The position numbers and the translations under genes are program-made. From Anaerolineae bacterium (GTDB lineage Bacteria; Chloroflexota; Anaerolineae; JAADDB01), in assembly GCA_015486895.1 (NCBI GenBank), contig WFQT01000052.1, forward strand, positions 1-6,104: a stretch of 6,104 nucleotides of DNA, written 5' to 3'. Of this stretch, positions 5,078 to 6,104 are shown piece after piece. Every line of letters starts with the position of its first letter. Position 1 is the first letter of the stretch. The notes under the pieces were generated by a model. That model did no database searches, was not told the DNA's origin, and saw only the letters and a program-made list of their open reading frames with translations.

Positions 5078-5878
5078 TCAACCCGCATGAGCGTCTTCTC
5101 CGGTTTCGTCTCGGGCAACACCCCCTTCAATAGGAACAACCAGTGGAACCCCCCCAAGGTTTCCTACCAAGACCTCGATCCCATAGACTTCTTTCATGAG
5201 CTGGGGCTCTATTATCTCCTTTCCTCCTCTCGCATGTATCGCACCTTTCGCCATCACTACAAACTTGTCACTGTAGCGCAAAGCTAAGTTGATATCATGC
5301 ATCACAACTATAGAAGCTACTCCACTCTCATGGGTTATTTTGCTCACTAACTTCATTACTTCGAGCTGGTTCTTCAAGTCGAGATTGTTCGTGAACTCAT
5401 CCAGAAGGAGTACCCTTGGCTTTTGCACCAAAGCTCTTGCGACTACCACCTTTTGCAGCTCCCCTCCGCTCAGGCTGTTGGTGCGTTTCAGGGCAAGGCT
5501 CTCAAGTCCCACCAGCTTTAGGGTTTCCTCTACAAGCTTCAGGTCCCTCTCGCCCGGCCCCCACCTGATGTACGGCTTCCTTCCAAGCAAAACGGCATCG
5601 AAGACAGTCATGAAATTCCCAGTGTTGGTCTGCGGCACATACCCCATCTTTTTGGCCCTCTCACGAGTTCCGTATGATTCACCTGGTAGCCCTTCAACCA
5701 TGACTACTCCGCCTTTGGGTTTGAGGATACCGTTTATGCACTTCAGCAAGGTGGACTTTCCAGCACCGTTAGGCCCCAGAATAGCCACCATTTCCCTTCT
5801 CTTAACCTCAAAAGTTACTCCTTTGAGGATAGGGGTGCTATCATAAGAAAACTCAATGCCATCTACTTCTAATAGCAT
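5078..5878 (-). CDS. ABC importer ATPase, FecE/BtuD type (iron-siderophore, heme or cobalamin)
   Basis: A 266-residue cytoplasmic ATPase that powers a type II importer with the FecCD permease encoded just upstream. Motifs: A-loop Y12, Walker A GPNGAGKST (35-43), Q-loop Q83, signature LSGGE (136-140), Walker B VLLLDE (156-161), D-loop NNLD (164-167) and H-loop H194 in VVMHD. VPIEGG near the C-terminus fits the subfamily. Substrate cannot be told without the binding protein. The ATG at 5878 lies one base after the permease stop (TGAGATG), with AGAGGG 6 bases upstream. Oddities: the near-invariant Pro after Walker B is Phe162 (DEFT instead of DEPT); 9 of 13 arginines use AGA/AGG, unlike the genes to the left. 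LSGGELQK and LDLKNQLEVM have, to my recollection, an archaeal look, so lateral transfer is plausible. Confidence 0.93.
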   Translation of the reverse strand: MLLEVDGIEFSYDSTPILKGVTFEVKRREMVAILGPNGAGKSTLLKCINGILKPKGGVVMVEGLPGESYGTRERAKKMGYVPQTNTGNFMTVFDAVLLGRKPYIRWGPGERDLKLVEETLKLVGLESLALKRTNSLSGGELQKVVVARALVQKPRVLLLDEFTNNLDLKNQLEVMKLVSKITHESGVASIVVMHDINLALRYSDKFVVMAKGAIHARGGKEIIEPQLMKEVYGIEVLVGNLGGVPLVVPIEGGVARDETGEDAHAG

Positions 5879-5879
5879 C

Positions 5880-6104
5880 TCAAACCCTCTGCTCCATTTT
5901 CACGAGTAAATAGATGAACATCGGCGCACCCATAAACGAGGTTAAAACGCCGACCGGTAGTAATGTCGGACTGATAATTGTCCTCGCTACCGTGTCGGAA
6001 AGAAGAAGCAAAAGAGCACCGAAAAGTGCCGAACTCGGGATCAAGAACCTGTGATCCCCTCCTATTAGAAGCCTGACTGCATGAGGGCATATGAGCCCAA
6101 TAAA
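5880..6104 (-). CDS. FecCD-family ABC importer permease, C-terminal fragment cut by the window edge
   Basis: The last 74 residues of a BtuC/FecD-type membrane permease; the rest lies beyond base 6104. The frame opens FIGLICPHAVRLLIG-GDHRFLIP, the conserved FxGLxxPHxxRxLxGxDHRxLxP segment that includes the cytoplasmic coupling helix docking on the ATPase. Two transmembrane helices follow (about SALFGALLLLLSDTVA and VGVLTSFMGAPMFIYLLV). The PVGV and MGAPMF pieces are typical of the family C-terminus, and the protein ends MEQRV. The TGA stop (5882-5880) is one base from the ATPase start, so the two are co-translated. All four arginines use AGG, matching the ATPase gene. The substrate-binding protein gene is not in the window. 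Confidence 0.93.
   Translation of the reverse strand, partial: FIGLICPHAVRLLIGGDHRFLIPSSALFGALLLLLSDTVARTIISPTLLPVGVLTSFMGAPMFIYLLVKMEQRV

Noticed and set aside
4949..5846. Plus-strand open frames of 112 and 185 residues antisense to the ABC ATPase
   Set aside because: The minus-strand frame contains every ABC motif; the antisense translations are Ser/Thr/Pro-rich with no domain.
5869..6090. 73-residue minus-strand open frame at the right edge
   Set aside because: It is a shadow in another frame; the overlapping frame read from base 6104 gives a clear FecCD permease C-terminus.

Overview
The window looks like a bacterial chromosomal segment, most plausibly from an uncultured Chloroflexota (Anaerolineae-like) bacterium. 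This rests on a secreted protein with three LysM domains and Thr/Pro-rich linkers fused to a clan GH-A glycosidase, on an M20 dipeptidase with a DHYDVQPP-type metal motif, and on gene-free spacers carrying 10-bp-periodic repeats of the CCACAGAT / ACGCTGAT kind. The phylum is an inference from style and recollection, not a database match. All five recognisable genes lie on the minus strand.

Layout, left to right. A plus-strand intrinsic terminator (6-34) closes a gene that lies outside the window. A gene-free convergent spacer follows (to 361). Then comes a two-gene unit transcribed leftward: an M20 dipeptidase (1063-2424) and, coupled to it through a TAATG stop/start overlap, a creatininase-family amidohydrolase (362-1063). 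A 491-bp spacer (2425-2915) holds two repeat elements and a cluster of small palindromes. Next is the LysM-glycosidase gene (2916-4715), with two candidate promoters that each have a perfect TATAAT. A 362-bp spacer (4716-5077) holds those promoters and a 78-bp imperfect inverted repeat. The right end carries the last two members of an iron-siderophore/heme/cobalamin-type ABC importer: its ATPase (5078-5878) and the C-terminal 74 residues of its FecCD-family permease (5880-6104, cut by the window edge).

How the genes work together. The dipeptidase and creatininase-family enzyme are almost certainly co-translated. A two-step breakdown, in which a cyclic or blocked amide is opened and the linear product then cleaved, is a reasonable guess, but the substrate is unknown. 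The LysM-glycosidase stands alone as an exported wall- or glycan-directed enzyme. The ABC ATPase and permease form one operon, with a single base between stop and start.

Two patterns stand out. First, every spacer carries one or two small elements built from 10-bp units with a shared look; these may be one dispersed repeat superfamily. Second, the ABC importer genes use AGA/AGG for 13 of 17 arginines while the creatininase gene uses them for 3 of 19, which points to a different origin for the right end (lateral transfer, possibly from an archaeon or thermophile, or an assembly join). I found no RNA gene, CRISPR array, transposase or complete novel multi-gene system.
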